A stretch of 21,241 bases of DNA from UMGS1279 sp045577695 (GTDB lineage Bacteria > Bacillota > Clostridia > Oscillospirales > Acutalibacteraceae): NCBI GenBank assembly GCA_045577695.1, contig JAZNIW010000039.1, positions 1 to 21,241 of the forward strand. The letters run 5' to 3'. The translations under genes were made by a program, and so were the position numbers. Below the pieces are notes generated by a model. That model was not told the origin of the DNA, made no database searches, and saw only the letters and a program-made list of their open reading frames with translations. Below are positions 21,209 to 21,241 of this stretch, piece after piece. Numbering within the stretch: the first letter of the stretch is position 1; each line of letters starts with the position of its first letter.

Positions 21209-21241
21209 ATGAAAAGTATATCACCTAGAGCCCACTTTCGT
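21209..21241 (+). CDS. Start of a gene cut by the window edge, possibly a transposase
   Basis: ATG 21209 opens a frame that is still open at the window end: 11 codons, MKSISPRAHFR. GGAG at 21194-21197 is 11 bases upstream. The N-terminus reminds me of helix-turn-helix plus integrase-core transposases of Clostridia, and the hairpin over the ribosome site fits that, but 11 residues cannot prove it. The left end of any insertion sequence would lie between the uppP promoter and here; I could not identify terminal inverted repeats. Confidence 0.45.
   Translation, partial: MKSISPRAHFR

Noticed and set aside
1..21241. CRISPR array, tRNA or rRNA genes
   Set aside because: No regularly spaced direct repeats, and no cloverleaf or rRNA-like sequence was seen on either strand.

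Overview
The window looks like chromosomal DNA of a spore-forming, low-to-mid GC member of the Clostridia, probably an Oscillospiraceae/Ruminococcaceae-type gut anaerobe. The basis is a Firmicutes-style histidine operon headed by a YerC/TrpR-family regulator with separate hisZ and short hisG, a SpoIID sporulation protein, strong AAGGAGG ribosome sites, and intergenic arrays of tiny hairpins of a kind I recall from this group. The family assignment is inference.

Left end (1-1240): an AT-rich accessory-looking patch. A single SLOG-superfamily gene (258-746) sits behind two extended -10 promoters that carry three copies of the palindrome CGATATATCG, and is followed by a 278-bp almost fully self-complementary element (838-1115) and otherwise empty DNA.

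Histidine operon (1242-9198, + strand): promoter, regulator, then hisZ, hisG, hisD, hisC, hisB, hisH, hisA, hisF and hisIE, mostly with overlapping or closely spaced ends, closed by a strong terminator. An imperfect palindrome fills the promoter spacer and is a candidate operator for the co-transcribed regulator. Every step from PRPP + ATP to histidine is encoded except histidinol-phosphate phosphatase.

Middle (9240-17500): housekeeping and envelope genes in mixed orientation: galE with an upstream DUF1015 gene and a capA-like gene (all -), spoIID (+), a membrane-anchored HtrA-type protease (-), a short DtxR-family metal regulator (+) with iron-type ligands, and class II fructose-bisphosphate aldolase (-).

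Right end (17500-21241): an AT-rich stretch with a tight phased cluster of DnaA boxes, a small tail-anchored protein of unknown function, a membrane-anchored G5/M23 peptidase (+), an intergenic array of small hairpins, uppP (-), and the first codons of a probable transposase whose ribosome site is buried in a hairpin. SpoIID, M23, HtrA, UppP and CapA give the second half a cell-envelope flavour, but they do not form one operon.

No tRNA, rRNA or CRISPR array was seen. The best candidates for something not yet described are the structured element at 838-1115, the SLOG gene with its palindromic operators, and the DnaA-box cluster lying away from any dnaA gene.
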